The position numbers and the translations under genes are program-made. Shown here in pieces: positions 24,950 through 34,684 of a DNA stretch of 64,000 nt; within the stretch, counting starts at the first letter, position 1; every line of letters begins with the position of its first letter. The notes under the pieces were generated by a model. The model worked only from the letters and a program-made list of their open reading frames with translations. It was not told the origin of the DNA and did no database searches. The stretch lies in assembly GCF_000227745.2 (NCBI RefSeq), contig NC_018012.1, positions 3,435,412 through 3,499,411 on the forward strand, in the 5' to 3' direction. The stretch is from Thiocystis violascens DSM 198 (GTDB taxonomy: Bacteria > Pseudomonadota > Gammaproteobacteria > Chromatiales > Chromatiaceae).

Positions 24950-26026
24950 ATGTCGCTGGGATCTATCATGCTCGACCTCGCGGGAACGGCGCTCGATGCC
25001 GAGGATCGCGAGCTTTTGGTCCATCCCGCCGTCGGCGGGGTGATCCTCTTCTCGCGCAATGCCGAGTCGCCGGCGCAGATCGCCGAACTCACGGCGTCGA
25101 TCCATGGTTTGCGCGAGCCGCGTCTGCTGGTCGGCGTCGATCAGGAAGGCGGCCGCGTGCAGCGCTTTCGCGAGGGCTTCACGCGTCTGCCGCCAGCGGG
25201 GCGTTTCGGCCAACTGCACGCGCGCGATCCGGCGCGCGCGCGCGCGGCCTGCGCGTCGGTGGCCTGGTTGATGGCCGCCGAGTTGCGGGCCGTCGGGGTC
25301 GATTTCAGTTTCGCGCCGGTGCTGGATCTGGACCGGTCGATCAGCCAGGTCATCGGCGATCGCGGCTTTGCGTCCCAGGCGATGCCGGTCTGCGATCTGG
25401 CCGCGGCCTGGATGGGGGGCGCCCGGCGCGCCGGCATGGCCTCGGTGGGCAAGCACTTTCCGGGACATGGCGGGGTCGCGGCGGATTCGCATGCCGAACT
25501 GCCGACCGATTCGCGTGGCCTCGCGGAGATCGAACGGGAGGATCTGGTGCCGTTCCAGCGCCTGATCGATCATGGCCTGGAGGCCGTGATGCCGGCGCAC
25601 GTCGTCTATCCGTGCATCGATCGGCGACCGGCCGGATTCTCGTCGATCTGGTTGCGGGACGTTCTGCGCGGCCGGCTTGGTTTTCAGGGAGTCATTTTCA
25701 GCGACGATCTCAACATGGCGGCGGCCGGCGCGGGCGGGAATTATGTCGAGCGCGCGCAGTCCGCCGAGCAGGCGGGGTGCGACATGCTGCTGATCTGCAA
25801 CAATCGGCCCGCGGCGGCGGCAATCGTCGAAGCCTTTGGCGACCGCCGCGATCCGGTCGTTGTCCTGCGTCAGGTGCGCATGCGGGGGCGCGGGCAATTC
25901 GATCGCGCGCGTCTGCGCGAACAGCCTGAGTGGGCGCGCGCGATCCGTTCCGTGGCTCAGCTCGAAGAGTTGGAGACGCGGGATCTCGGGCTGGCCGATC
26001 CAACCGAAACGGGGCGCGCGGGATGA
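24950..26026 (+). CDS. nagZ: beta-N-acetylhexosaminidase, cell-wall recycling
   Basis: A GH3-family cytoplasmic enzyme (358 aa) that removes GlcNAc from anhydromuropeptides during peptidoglycan recycling. Signatures: GVILFSRN, VGVDQEGGRVQRF (about 61-73), VDFSFAPVLDLD, the catalytic loop KHFPGHGGVAADSH (about 168-181) and FSDDLNMAAAG. The ATG at 24950 begins MSLGSIMLDLAGTAL, matching the family start; the frame upstream is not conserved. Its TGA overlaps the hpt ATG. Confidence 0.93.
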   Translation: MSLGSIMLDLAGTALDAEDRELLVHPAVGGVILFSRNAESPAQIAELTASIHGLREPRLLVGVDQEGGRVQRFREGFTRLPPAGRFGQLHARDPARARAACASVAWLMAAELRAVGVDFSFAPVLDLDRSISQVIGDRGFASQAMPVCDLAAAWMGGARRAGMASVGKHFPGHGGVAADSHAELPTDSRGLAEIEREDLVPFQRLIDHGLEAVMPAHVVYPCIDRRPAGFSSIWLRDVLRGRLGFQGVIFSDDLNMAAAGAGGNYVERAQSAEQAGCDMLLICNNRPAAAAIVEAFGDRRDPVVVLRQVRMRGRGQFDRARLREQPEWARAIRSVAQLEELETRDLGLADPTETGRAG

Positions 26027-26574
26027 AGCTCGACGCCATCGAGTACGCCGCCATTGCGGGTCGCGCCGACTGTCTGGTAACGCCCGCGGAAATGGACGCC
26101 GCGCTCGATCGGATGGCGGGCGTGCTGACCGAGCGCCTGGCGGGCAAGGATCCGCTGGTGCTTTGCGTCATGACCGGCGGGATCGTCGTGACCGGCCTGC
26201 TCCTGCCAAGACTTCACTTTCAATTGCGGCTCGATTATCTCCATGCGAGCCGCTATCGGGGGACGACCAGCGGTGGCGAGATCGTCTGGCGCTACCGCCC
26301 GTCGGAAGCGATTCGCGGCGAGCACATCCTGGTTCTCGACGATGTTCTGGACGAAGGCGTCACGCTCGACCAGGTGATCCGCGCCTGCCATGAAGACGGC
26401 GCCGCCAGTGTGCTTTCGGCGGTTCTGGTCGAGAAGTGCCGTCCGCACCAGTGCGAGGCCGATGTGGTGGGAGTCCGGGTTCCAAACCGGTATCTCTACG
26501 GTGATGGTCTCGACTATAAAAATTATTTCCGAAATGCCCATGGCGTCTTCGCGGTTGCCGACGAAGATCTCTGA
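26023..26574 (+). CDS. hpt: hypoxanthine-guanine phosphoribosyltransferase
   Basis: A 183-residue purine salvage enzyme that converts hypoxanthine/guanine plus PRPP to IMP/GMP. The PRPP motif HILVLDDVLDEGVTLD lies at about 105-120, with VLCVMTGGIVVTGLLL and VPNRYLYGDGLDYKNYFRNA as other family marks. Its ATG overlaps the nagZ stop (ATGA). With the downstream methylthioinosine phosphorylase, which releases hypoxanthine, this forms a salvage route in one cluster. Confidence 0.93.
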   Translation: MKLDAIEYAAIAGRADCLVTPAEMDAALDRMAGVLTERLAGKDPLVLCVMTGGIVVTGLLLPRLHFQLRLDYLHASRYRGTTSGGEIVWRYRPSEAIRGEHILVLDDVLDEGVTLDQVIRACHEDGAASVLSAVLVEKCRPHQCEADVVGVRVPNRYLYGDGLDYKNYFRNAHGVFAVADEDL

Positions 26575-26710
26575 ATCGCGTCAGCGGCGGCATTCGTCGA
26601 GTCGGGCGGAGGCCGAATCGACGCGCCGGGAAGACCCATGGCCACAAGCGCCGCGGGATTTTTCGTGCTGAAGCGGTATTTGGCAAAATGCCAATATAAT
26701 TAAAGGCTTT

Positions 26711-26737
26711 TTGACTATTTCGGCGGTTTGGTATACA
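26711..26737 (+). promoter_or_regulatory. possible promoter upstream of hemerythrin gene
   Basis: TTGACT and TATACA hexamers with a 15-base spacer lie in an AT-richer part of the 292-base gap after hpt. The spacer is shorter than ideal. The rest of the gap has no gene. Confidence 0.35.
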
Positions 26738-26866
26738 TCCTCTCAAGCAGTCCGGTGGCGCGCTTTCGAGGTGCGTGCGGTAGCGATGTTCGCTGGCCGG
26801 CGCGCGGCGGGGTCGGCGCGCCATCGGTGCCCACTCACGAGTGATCGCTAACGAGGATGACGAGGC

Positions 26867-27328
26867 ATGTCTGACCTGAATGTTTACCGCAATTCGCACG
26901 CCGAACTGCGCCAGATGATCGACGATCTGAACTCGATTCTGACACCGGAACTGTTGAAGATCCGGCCGAACGCCAAAACCGCCTATGAGCTGCTCTGCGA
27001 TCTCGGAAAAAAGGTGCGAAGCCATCTGGCGGATGAGGATCGGAGTCTCTATCCGACACTGCTGATTCATGAAGATCCGAAAATCAAGTCCATTGCCTGG
27101 GGCTTCATCAGCGGCGAAAAGCCGCTCCGCAAGATTTTCGACGATTACCACAAGCGCTGGCTCAAAAACTGCGATTTTAAATTTACCGACGATTTTCTGG
27201 CCGAAACCCATGAGGTCTTCGAGATGGTGGCCAGTCGCATCGATCGCGAGGAACAGGTGCTTTTGCCCAAGCTGCTGGAAATCGGAGTTTTTCAGGAAAC
27301 GCAGCAGTCCGGATCCCCGAGTTTCTGA
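26867..27328 (+). CDS. hemerythrin-like di-iron protein
   Basis: A 153-residue four-helix bundle of the hemerythrin/HHE family. Candidate iron ligands are H11, the HxxxE pair H53/E57, H95, H115 and E128/E129. Such proteins bind O2 or NO or protect Fe-S enzymes. A good GAGG ribosome site precedes the ATG, and a possible promoter lies at 26711-26737, so it may be transcribed separately from nagZ-hpt. Its position between two purine-salvage genes is unexpected. Confidence 0.85.
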   Translation: MSDLNVYRNSHAELRQMIDDLNSILTPELLKIRPNAKTAYELLCDLGKKVRSHLADEDRSLYPTLLIHEDPKIKSIAWGFISGEKPLRKIFDDYHKRWLKNCDFKFTDDFLAETHEVFEMVASRIDREEQVLLPKLLEIGVFQETQQSGSPSF

Positions 27329-27431
27329 GCGCCTGAGGATCCCGAGGCGGCCAAGCCGGCACCAACGCTTCGGTTTGGTTTCCCGAACGCTCTCCGGTAG
27401 ACTCCTGCGTTTTACCGGTTGTGGGGCGTGA

Positions 27432-28172
27432 ATGTCTCTTCTTGCAATCATCGGGGGGTCGGGCTTTGCGGGAATTCCCGCCTTGTCGGTGCTTGATGCG
27501 CGGCAGGTCGACACGCCCTACGGTGAAACGTCGGCCCCTGTCACGCGGGGACGATTCGGCGGGAACGAGGTGCTGTTTCTTCCTCGTCACGGCCCGTCCC
27601 ACCATCTGCCGCCACATCGGATAAACTATCGCGCCAATCTGTGGGCGTTGCGTGCCTGCGGTGCCAGGCGGGTGATCGCCTTGGCCGCGGTTGGCGGTAT
27701 CACGGCGCGTTTTTGCCCAACCGCCTTGGCGGTTCCCGATCAGATCATCGACTACACCTACGGACGCGAGCACACCATCTACGATGGCGCGGCCGGGGGT
27801 GTCGAGCATATCGACCTGACGGCACCCTATTGCGAAGAGTTGCGTCTTGCCGTGATGGCAGCCTGTGACCGAATGGGACACTCGGTCATCCGTCAGGGAA
27901 CCTACGGTGCCACGCAGGGGCCTCGATTGGAAACAGCGGCGGAGATCGGACGCTACGAGCGCGACGGTTGCGACATGGTCGGCATGACCGGTATGCCAGA
28001 GGCGAGTCTTGCGCGGGAGTTGGATCTCTGCTACGCCAGCTTTGCCTTCGTCGTCAATTGGGCGGCGGGAAAATCCGACGGCATCATCGACATGCGCGAG
28101 ATCGAGACGAACCTTGCGCGTTGCGTGGAGCGAGTCGAGGCGGTGTTGATGTCCCTTGCGTCTGATCGATAA
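27432..28172 (+). CDS. S-methyl-5'-thioinosine phosphorylase
   Basis: A 246-residue nucleoside phosphorylase of the MTAP family (LAIIGGSGFAG, RHGPSHHLPPHRINYRANLWAL, QGTYGATQGPRLETAAEI, DMVGMTGMPEASLARELDLCYA). The family includes methylthioadenosine and methylthioinosine phosphorylases. Proximity to nagZ and hpt matches the Pseudomonas methylthioinosine enzyme, whose hypoxanthine product Hpt can salvage. The assignment of inosine over adenosine specificity is therefore from context. Confidence 0.85.
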   Translation: MSLLAIIGGSGFAGIPALSVLDARQVDTPYGETSAPVTRGRFGGNEVLFLPRHGPSHHLPPHRINYRANLWALRACGARRVIALAAVGGITARFCPTALAVPDQIIDYTYGREHTIYDGAAGGVEHIDLTAPYCEELRLAVMAACDRMGHSVIRQGTYGATQGPRLETAAEIGRYERDGCDMVGMTGMPEASLARELDLCYASFAFVVNWAAGKSDGIIDMREIETNLARCVERVEAVLMSLASDR

Positions 28173-28271
28173 TCGCTGCCCATGGCTTGCGGTGCGGCGG
28201 GCGTTGGCGAATTGAACGCCGCTTTACCGTTTTAATTCATCACGTTTGACTACTTGCAGGAGTAACGAAGC

Positions 28272-29021
28272 ATGGCTGACTCGGAAACTACCGCCTCCCG
28301 TTCGACGTTCGGTTGGTTGCCGAAATTGATCCTTTGGGCAGTTGTGATCGCCTTTGGCTATCTCTACTTGAATTCCATCGATCAGGAGGAAGGTGGCTCG
28401 TCCACCTCCCTTCTGGAGAAAATCGCTCAGTTGAGCCCGATCCCGATTTCGGCCTTGCCAGGCTCGGCATCCAAGTCGGATCCCGCCGCGGAAAGTCAGG
28501 TCATGGCGAGTCCGGCTCAGCAGTCGCCGGCCGCCGAATATCCCGTTTCCAAGGCTCCGGAAACGCCCAAGGCCCAGGAATCCCGACCGGTCAATGAAGC
28601 GGAGTCGGCTGTTTTCGCAAGATCCCTGATGAACGAAGCGCCCGCGACGGCGCCTGCCGCCGTTCAGCGCCAGACCGTCGAGCAACCGCGGGTTCCGGCG
28701 TTCGATCGTCGGATGACAAATGATGCCGTGGCGCCATCCATGCCGGAGTCCGCGCAGTCCGCCGCCCCGCCAGCCTGGGCGGTACCGCCGATGATGGCGC
28801 CCGAAGAGTCCACGCCTCCGGTTCGGCAGGCTCCTTACGATTGGGAGTCGATGGCGAGGCAACAGGCGCGGATGCAGGCTGAATATGCCGCCATGCGCCG
28901 CGAGGCGGACGAGCGGATGCGTCAGTACTGGGAGGGCATGTCGGCGCCTGCCGCCGGGCCTTATGGCTATCCCGGCTATCCCGCGGGTTACGGCCCCGGA
29001 GCCGTCGCGCCTCAACGCTAA
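28272..29021 (+). CDS. membrane-anchored Pro/Ala-rich protein with Gly-Tyr tail
   Basis: 249 residues with an AGGAG ribosome site. Residues about 15-36 form one membrane helix (WLPKLILWAVVIAFGYLYLN). A long low-complexity region rich in Pro, Ala, Ser and Glu follows (about 45-190). Then comes a charged helix (WESMARQQARMQAEYAAMRREADERMRQYW) and a C-terminal tail of Gly, Tyr and Pro (YGYPGYPAGYGPG). The tail resembles the composition of sulfur globule envelope proteins, but there is no signal peptide and no homology can be claimed. It probably spans or tethers to the cytoplasmic membrane. The family is unrecognised. Confidence 0.6.
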   Translation: MADSETTASRSTFGWLPKLILWAVVIAFGYLYLNSIDQEEGGSSTSLLEKIAQLSPIPISALPGSASKSDPAAESQVMASPAQQSPAAEYPVSKAPETPKAQESRPVNEAESAVFARSLMNEAPATAPAAVQRQTVEQPRVPAFDRRMTNDAVAPSMPESAQSAAPPAWAVPPMMAPEESTPPVRQAPYDWESMARQQARMQAEYAAMRREADERMRQYWEGMSAPAAGPYGYPGYPAGYGPGAVAPQR

Positions 29022-29280
29022 GGTCAATCCGCCGACGCGCGGCGGGCGCCCTCTGCCCGTCGCGCCGGACGGAAATTTTTTGCACGCGACTGCTGGGAAT
29101 GCGGGTCAGCGGACACTTGCATGTTTCCTATGCTTCCATGCGCGATTTCGATACAGCGGTGGGAGATACTTGTGCTTGTGGCTTCGCGCATCCAGCCTTG
29201 CGCTTTATGGAAAGAGCGGATAGACTCCCAGTGCTTAAGGAGAAGGCGGTTTAGTCACCATCCACATCTGCCGTCCATAA

Positions 29281-29302
29281 GGCCCCGTTACGGGGTTTTT
29301 TT
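29281..29302 (+). terminator. Rho-independent terminator
   Basis: CCCCG-TTA-CGGGG stem-loop followed by seven T. It lies in the 377-base gap between the membrane protein gene and rimP, where I saw no gene or tRNA. It probably ends upstream transcription. Confidence 0.75.
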
Positions 29303-29358
29303 ATCGCTCTCGAAATGGTGCCATGGGCTGATAAGAGCGCTATGGTGCGGTAATGAGG

Positions 29359-29380
29359 TTGGGCCAATGGCCCAATTTTT
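29359..29380 (+). terminator. second terminator or attenuator in the rimP leader
   Basis: TTGGGCC-AAT-GGCCCAA stem-loop with a run of T, only about 20 bases before the rimP start. Its position inside the leader suggests attenuation control, as in known rimP-leader RNAs, rather than a plain transcript end. Confidence 0.6.
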
Positions 29381-29398
29381 GTTTCTGAAGGGCGGATT

Positions 29399-29893
29399 AT
29401 GCAGTCGGCAGACAGCAGTATTACCAAATTGGCGCGCGGGGTTGTGGAGCCCATGGGCTATGAGCTCGTGGGCGTGGAATTTTTTCCGCATGGTGCCAGT
29501 GGCGCCACGCTGCGGGTCTATATCGATCATGAGCGGGGCATTACGGTGGATGACTGCACCGCAGTCAGTCACCAGTTGAGCGGCGTCCTGGATGTCGAGG
29601 ATCCTCTCCCCGGGCACTATGATCTGGAGGTGTCCTCGCCCGGCATTGATCGGCCGCTGGTCTTTCCCGAGCATTTCCAACGTTTCGCGGGTCGTCGCGT
29701 CAGAATTCGCCTGGCTGAAAAGCTGGATGGGCGCCGCAGGCTGGAAGGCATGCTGCTAGGTTTCGAGGCCGGAACGATCAAGCTGGATGCCGATGATCGT
29801 CTTTGGGAGATTCCGCTCGATGATGTGGAGTCCGCTCGTCTCGTCTACGAATTTCGAGCCTCGGGCGAGACGGCACGCAATGATGACGATTGA
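29399..29893 (+). CDS. rimP: ribosome maturation factor
   Basis: RimP (164 aa) assists 30S assembly. The N-terminal domain (VVEPMGYELVGVEFFPHGASGATLRVYIDHERGITVDDC) and the motif LEVSSPGIDRPL are characteristic, followed by a small SH3-like C-terminal barrel. It is the first gene of the rimP-nusA-infB-rbfA-truB-rpsO-pnp series, preceded by a terminator-like hairpin. Confidence 0.95.
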   Translation: MQSADSSITKLARGVVEPMGYELVGVEFFPHGASGATLRVYIDHERGITVDDCTAVSHQLSGVLDVEDPLPGHYDLEVSSPGIDRPLVFPEHFQRFAGRRVRIRLAEKLDGRRRLEGMLLGFEAGTIKLDADDRLWEIPLDDVESARLVYEFRASGETARNDDD

Positions 29894-29926
29894 TGGGTCG
29901 CAAGCGCTGAGTTGGATACAGGTAGC

Positions 29927-31429
29927 ATGAGCAAAGAAATTCTACTGGTCGTCGAAGCCGTTTCCAACGAAAAGGACGTCTCCGAGGATGTGATCTTCGA
30001 GGCGATCGAGGCGGCTTTGGCATCGGCGACCCGCAAGAAACATGGCGGCGACATCGATGTCCGCGTGGTCATCGACCGTAAGACCGGCGACTACAATACC
30101 TTTCGTCGCTGGGAGATCGTCACGGATCCGGAACAGGGAGTGCTGGAGGCGCCATCCCGCCAGATCACGGAGTCCGCCGCCGCCATTCTGGAACCGCAGC
30201 TCGGCGTCGGCGACTTCATCGAGGAAGAAATCGAGTCGGTGCTCTTCGGGCGCATCGCCGCTCAGACGGCCAAGCAGGTCATTGTCCAGAAGGTGCGAGA
30301 CGCCGAGCGCGCCAAAGTCGTCACGAATTTTGTCGAGCGCAAGGGGCAGTTGGTCACCGGCATCGTCAAAAAAGCCGAGCGCGGCTCCATTCTGCTCGAC
30401 CTGGGCAATAACGCCGAGGCGCTGATTCCCCGCGAACATCTGATTCCACGAGAGTCCGTGCGTTCCGGGGATCGGATGCGCGGCTATCTCTACGATGTGC
30501 GTTCCGAGCTCAAGGGTCCGCAACTCTTCGTGAGCCGCACGGCGCCGGAGCTACTGATCGAACTCTTCAAGCTGGAGGTTCCCGAGGTCGGCGAGGGTCT
30601 GATTCAGATCCTGGGCGCGGCGCGCGATCCCGGCTCGCGGGCCAAGATCGCGGTGCGGACCACGGACCCCCGGATCGATCCGGTCGGTGCCTGTGTCGGC
30701 ATGCGCGGCGCGCGCGTTCAGGCCGTCTCCAACGAGCTGAATGGCGAACGGGTCGATATCATCCTATGGGACGACAATCCGGCGCAGTTCGTCATCAATG
30801 CCATGTCGCCCGCGGATGTCGTCTCGATCGTCATCGACGAGGAAGCGCGCAGCATGGATGTCGCCGTCAAGGAGGAAAATCTGGCCCAGGCCATCGGCCG
30901 CTTCGGTCAGAACGTGCGTCTCGCCACTCAGTTGACCGGTTGGGAGCTGAACGTGATGAACGAGCAGGACGCGGCGGTCAAAAGCGAGCAGGAGGCCCAG
31001 CGTTCCGTTCAGAACTTCGTAATCCAATTAGGGGTCGATGAAAGCATCGCCGCGGTGCTGGTCGAGGAAGGATTTACCAGTGTCGATGAGGTGGCCTACG
31101 TGCCGCTCGCCGAGATGCAGGCCATCGATGAATTCGATGATGACACGATCGATATGTTGCGTGAGCGCGCGAATGACGTCCTGTTGACGCGTGCCATTGC
31201 CTCGGAAGAGGACGCCGGTCCGGAAGCGGACGACGATCTTCTGTCGCTGGAAGGCATGGACGAGACTCTCGCCGATGCGTTGGCCGCCTTAGGTATCGCC
31301 ACCCTGGATGATCTCGCCGAGCAGTCAGTCGACGAACTCATGGAAATCGAGGGCATGGACGAAGAGCGGGCGGGGCGCTTGATCATGAAGGCACGCGAAC
31401 ACTGGTTCGTGGATGCCGCAGAGGAATAG
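29927..31429 (+). CDS. nusA: transcription termination/antitermination factor NusA
   Basis: 500 residues starting [16 protein letters not shown]. The order is an N-terminal RNA polymerase-binding domain, S1 domain ([20 protein letters not shown]), KH domains ([19 protein letters not shown] and [17 protein letters not shown]) and two C-terminal acidic helical repeats (about 365-495; [17 protein letters not shown] and [13 protein letters not shown]). It controls pausing, termination and rRNA antitermination. A TTG five codons upstream is in frame but less likely. Confidence 0.96.
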   Translation: MSKEILLVVEAVSNEKDVSEDVIFEAIEAALASATRKKHGGDIDVRVVIDRKTGDYNTFRRWEIVTDPEQGVLEAPSRQITESAAAILEPQLGVGDFIEEEIESVLFGRIAAQTAKQVIVQKVRDAERAKVVTNFVERKGQLVTGIVKKAERGSILLDLGNNAEALIPREHLIPRESVRSGDRMRGYLYDVRSELKGPQLFVSRTAPELLIELFKLEVPEVGEGLIQILGAARDPGSRAKIAVRTTDPRIDPVGACVGMRGARVQAVSNELNGERVDIILWDDNPAQFVINAMSPADVVSIVIDEEARSMDVAVKEENLAQAIGRFGQNVRLATQLTGWELNVMNEQDAAVKSEQEAQRSVQNFVIQLGVDESIAAVLVEEGFTSVDEVAYVPLAEMQAIDEFDDDTIDMLRERANDVLLTRAIASEEDAGPEADDDLLSLEGMDETLADALAALGIATLDDLAEQSVDELMEIEGMDEERAGRLIMKAREHWFVDAAEE

Positions 31430-31447
31430 AGGTTTAAAGGTCAGTCC

Positions 31448-34288
31448 ATGAGTGAAGTCACGGTCAAGCAACTCGCCTCCACGGTCGGTATTCCGGTCGA
31501 GCGACTCCTTACCCAATTGAACGAGGCGGGCATCAGCGCCAGCGGCGCCGACGCTACCTTGACGGAACAGGAGAAAGTCAAGCTCCTTGGCTATCTTCGC
31601 CGCAGTCATGGCAAGGATGGAGAAGAGGACGACGGCGCGGCGCCGAGTCAGGTTACCCTCAAGCGTAAATCGGTCAGCGAATTGCGTCAGGTGACCGCGG
31701 TACCCCGCAGTACCGCCGGCGTCCGGCCCGCGCCACCGGCGCGCGGCAAGACCGTGAGTGTCGAGGTGCGCCGCAAGCGCACCTATGTCAAGCGCGGCGA
31801 CGAGACACCATCCGCGCCGGCACCCTCTGCCACGCCCGCGACACAGCCCCCGCCGGCGTCGACCGCTCCCCCGCGTCGACCCCCTGTCGAGCGTCCGCGT
31901 CCCGCAAGAGAGCGCGCGGCGCCTAAAGCGCCGGTTTACGACGAGGTGCGTCGCCGGACCGAACTCCAGTCTTTGCGTGCCGAGCAGGAAGCGCGGCGCC
32001 TGGCCGATCAGGAAGATCAGGAATTGCGTGCTCGCGAGGAAGCGATCCGTCGTCGTGTCGCGGACGACGAGCGTCGTCTTGCGGAAGACGCGCGTCGGCG
32101 TGCGGAAGAGGCCGCGCGGATCGAAGCCGAGCGTCTGGCGTTGATCGAGGCCGAGGCCGAGGCTGCCCGCCAGGCGCTTGAAGCGCTTCAGGAGCCGGAG
32201 TCGGTCGTTGTGGAAAGCGAGGTCAAGAGGCCGCCGCCCGCTGCTCGCCCCCCGGCGTCAGCTCCTGCCGTTGCGCGTCGCGTCGAAGCCGCAAAGCCCA
32301 AAAAGGGCTGCGTCAAGAAGACTGCGGAACCCGAGGAAAAAGATCGGGCCGTCAAGAAAGCGGTGCGCAAGGATTCAACTCGCGCTCGCGAACAAATCGT
32401 GACCCCCAGAACCGATTATGAAGAGGTCGAGAGCGGTGCCGGGACCAGTCGGGGCTTGCGCCGCCGGAAAAAGACCAAGCCGGAACTCCAGGACAAGCAT
32501 GTCTTTCAGCGGCCGACCGCGCCCGTGGTGCGTGAGGTTGAGATCCCCGAACTGATTTCGGTGGGCGAACTTGCCAGCCGGATGTCGATCAAGGTTCCGG
32601 CGGTCATCAAGGAACTGTTCAAGCAGGGCATGATGGTCACCATCAATCAGGTTCTGGATCGCGATACCGCCATCCTCGTGGTCGAGGAACTGGGCCATAC
32701 GGCGGTGCTCACCGACAATCGCGACGCCGAGGGGACGCTGCTCGACGAGGTGCAGGAACAGGTGGAACAGGCCGAGTTGCGTCCGCGCGCCCCGGTGGTC
32801 ACCATCATGGGCCATGTCGACCACGGCAAGACCTCGCTGCTCGACTATATCCGGCGCACCCGGGTCGCCTCCGGCGAGGCCGGCGGGATCACCCAGCACA
32901 TCGGCGCCTACCATGTCGAAACCGAGAAGGGCACGATCTCCTTCCTGGATACGCCGGGCCATGCCGCTTTCTCCTCCATGCGCGCCCGTGGCGCCAAGGT
33001 CACCGATATCGTGATCCTGGTGGTCGCCGCCGACGATGGCGTCATGCCGCAAACCGTCGAGGCGATCCATCACGCCCGTGCCGCGAAGGTGCCGTTGATC
33101 GTTGCCGTCAACAAGATGGACAAGCCCGACGCCAACCCGGACAAGGTCATGCAGGAATTGACCCAGCACGAGGTGCTGACCGAGGAATGGGGCGGCGACA
33201 CCATGATGGTCAAGGTCTCCGCCAAGACCGGCGACGGTATTGACGACCTGCTCGATGCCATTCTGCTCCAGTCCGAGGTGCTCGAACTCAAGGCGCCGGT
33301 GGACGGTCCCGCCCGTGGCGCGATCGTCGAGTCCAGTCTCGACAAGGGGCGTGGTCCGGTCGCGACCGTACTGGTCCAGGCCGGCACCCTGCGCCGTGGC
33401 GACATTATCGTCAGCGGCGGCGAGTATGGCCGGGTACGGGCGATGTTCAATGAGGCCGGCTTGCCGGTCGAATCCGCTGGGCCTTCCATCCCGGTGCAGG
33501 TGCTGGGACTCTCGGGGACGCCGAACGCCGGCGACGACGTGATGACGGTGACCGACGAGCGGCGCGCCCGCGAGGTTGCCGAGTTCCGCTCCGCGCGCTC
33601 GCGTCAAAGCCGCTTCGACGAGCAGCGTGGCGTCAGCCTCGATCAACTCTTTTCCCAGATCAAGGATGGCGAGCAGAAGAGCGTCAATCTCATCATCAAG
33701 GCGGACGTTCAGGGCAGTCTGGAGGCACTCAAGGACAGCCTGCTGAAACTCGCCAACGAGGAGGTCAAGCTCTCTATCGTGGCCTCCGGCGTCGGCGGAA
33801 TCACCGAATCCGACGCCAATCTCGCAGTGAGTTCCAGCGCCATCATCCTCGGCTTCAACGTCCGCGCCGATGCCGCCGCGCGTCGCGTGGTCGACGAGAA
33901 GGGACTCGACCTGCGCTATTACAGCATCATCTATGAGCTGATCGATGACGTGAAGAAGGCGATCTCCGGGCTCCTGAGTCCGATCGTCACCGAGGAGATC
34001 ATCGGACTGGCTCAGGTGCGCGACGTGTTCCGCTCCTCCAAGTTCGGCGCCATCGCCGGCTGTCTAGTCACCGAGGGCGCGATCCGTCGCAACAGTCCCA
34101 TCCGCGTGCTGCGCCAGAACGTCGTGGTCTACGAGGGGGCGCTGGAGTCGTTGCGCCGCTTCAAGGACGATGTCAGCGAGGTCAAGGCGGGTACCGAGTG
34201 CGGTATCGGCGTCAAAAACTACAACGACGTGCAGCCCGGCGACCAGATCGAGGTCTTCGAGCGCACCGAGCGGGCGCGCGAGCTGTGA
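31448..34288 (+). CDS. infB: translation initiation factor IF-2
   Basis: 946 residues. The first part (about 1-50) is the small IF2_N domain. A long Arg/Ala/Glu/Pro-rich linker (about 95-340) is followed by a second IF2_N region. The GTPase has G1 [10 protein letters not shown]3 DTPGHAAF and G4 [10 protein letters not shown], and C-terminal domains bind initiator tRNA. It delivers fMet-tRNA to the 30S subunit. It starts 18 bases after nusA and is coupled to rbfA by overlapping start and stop. Confidence 0.96.
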   Translation: MSEVTVKQLASTVGIPVERLLTQLNEAGISASGADATLTEQEKVKLLGYLRRSHGKDGEEDDGAAPSQVTLKRKSVSELRQVTAVPRSTAGVRPAPPARGKTVSVEVRRKRTYVKRGDETPSAPAPSATPATQPPPASTAPPRRPPVERPRPARERAAPKAPVYDEVRRRTELQSLRAEQEARRLADQEDQELRAREEAIRRRVADDERRLAEDARRRAEEAARIEAERLALIEAEAEAARQALEALQEPESVVVESEVKRPPPAARPPASAPAVARRVEAAKPKKGCVKKTAEPEEKDRAVKKAVRKDSTRAREQIVTPRTDYEEVESGAGTSRGLRRRKKTKPELQDKHVFQRPTAPVVREVEIPELISVGELASRMSIKVPAVIKELFKQGMMVTINQVLDRDTAILVVEELGHTAVLTDNRDAEGTLLDEVQEQVEQAELRPRAPVVTIMGHVDHGKTSLLDYIRRTRVASGEAGGITQHIGAYHVETEKGTISFLDTPGHAAFSSMRARGAKVTDIVILVVAADDGVMPQTVEAIHHARAAKVPLIVAVNKMDKPDANPDKVMQELTQHEVLTEEWGGDTMMVKVSAKTGDGIDDLLDAILLQSEVLELKAPVDGPARGAIVESSLDKGRGPVATVLVQAGTLRRGDIIVSGGEYGRVRAMFNEAGLPVESAGPSIPVQVLGLSGTPNAGDDVMTVTDERRAREVAEFRSARSRQSRFDEQRGVSLDQLFSQIKDGEQKSVNLIIKADVQGSLEALKDSLLKLANEEVKLSIVASGVGGITESDANLAVSSSAIILGFNVRADAAARRVVDEKGLDLRYYSIIYELIDDVKKAISGLLSPIVTEEIIGLAQVRDVFRSSKFGAIAGCLVTEGAIRRNSPIRVLRQNVVVYEGALESLRRFKDDVSEVKAGTECGIGVKNYNDVQPGDQIEVFERTERAREL

Positions 34289-34680
34289 ATGTGAAGGAAT
34301 TCGATCGCACCGAACGCATCGGTGCCGAGTTGAAGCGGGTGCTGGCGGTGGCGGTGCGCGATCAGGTCCGGGATCCCCGGCTTGGCAACATCACGGTGCA
34401 TGAGGTGCGGGTGACGCGGGATCTGGCGCATGCCAAGGTCTTCTTCACCTGCTTCCCGAGCGACGAGGACGCGCCAACCCAGGAGCGTCTGCTCAATGGC
34501 CCGCTGTCCGGATTTCTGCGTCATGCGATCGCGCGTGAGGTGCGTTTGCGCACCATCCCGCAGTTGCATTTCGTCTTCGACACCTCGATCGGCTATGGCG
34601 AACGCCTGTCCTCGCTGATCGACAACGCCGTCGCGACAGCGTCCCCCGACGCTCGTCAAGTCACGGATCAGGAGCCTTAA
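34285..34680 (+). CDS. rbfA: ribosome-binding factor A
   Basis: 131 residues from a GTG at 34285 that overlaps the infB stop (GTGA); a second GTG at 34291 is possible. The KH-like fold is seen in [50 protein letters not shown] and [21 protein letters not shown]. RbfA matures the 5' end of 16S rRNA and aids cold adaptation. Position and length are canonical. Confidence 0.93.
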   Translation: MNVKEFDRTERIGAELKRVLAVAVRDQVRDPRLGNITVHEVRVTRDLAHAKVFFTCFPSDEDAPTQERLLNGPLSGFLRHAIAREVRLRTIPQLHFVFDTSIGYGERLSSLIDNAVATASPDARQVTDQEP

Positions 34681-34684
34681 ATCG

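Noticed and set aside
29022..29280. Possible tRNA (metY-like) before rimP
   Set aside because: In E. coli a tRNA precedes rimP, but I could not fold a cloverleaf or find a CCA-type acceptor end on either strand here.
32375..33646. 423-codon open frame antisense to infB
   Set aside because: It lies opposite the GTPase region of IF-2 and lacks any protein family signal.
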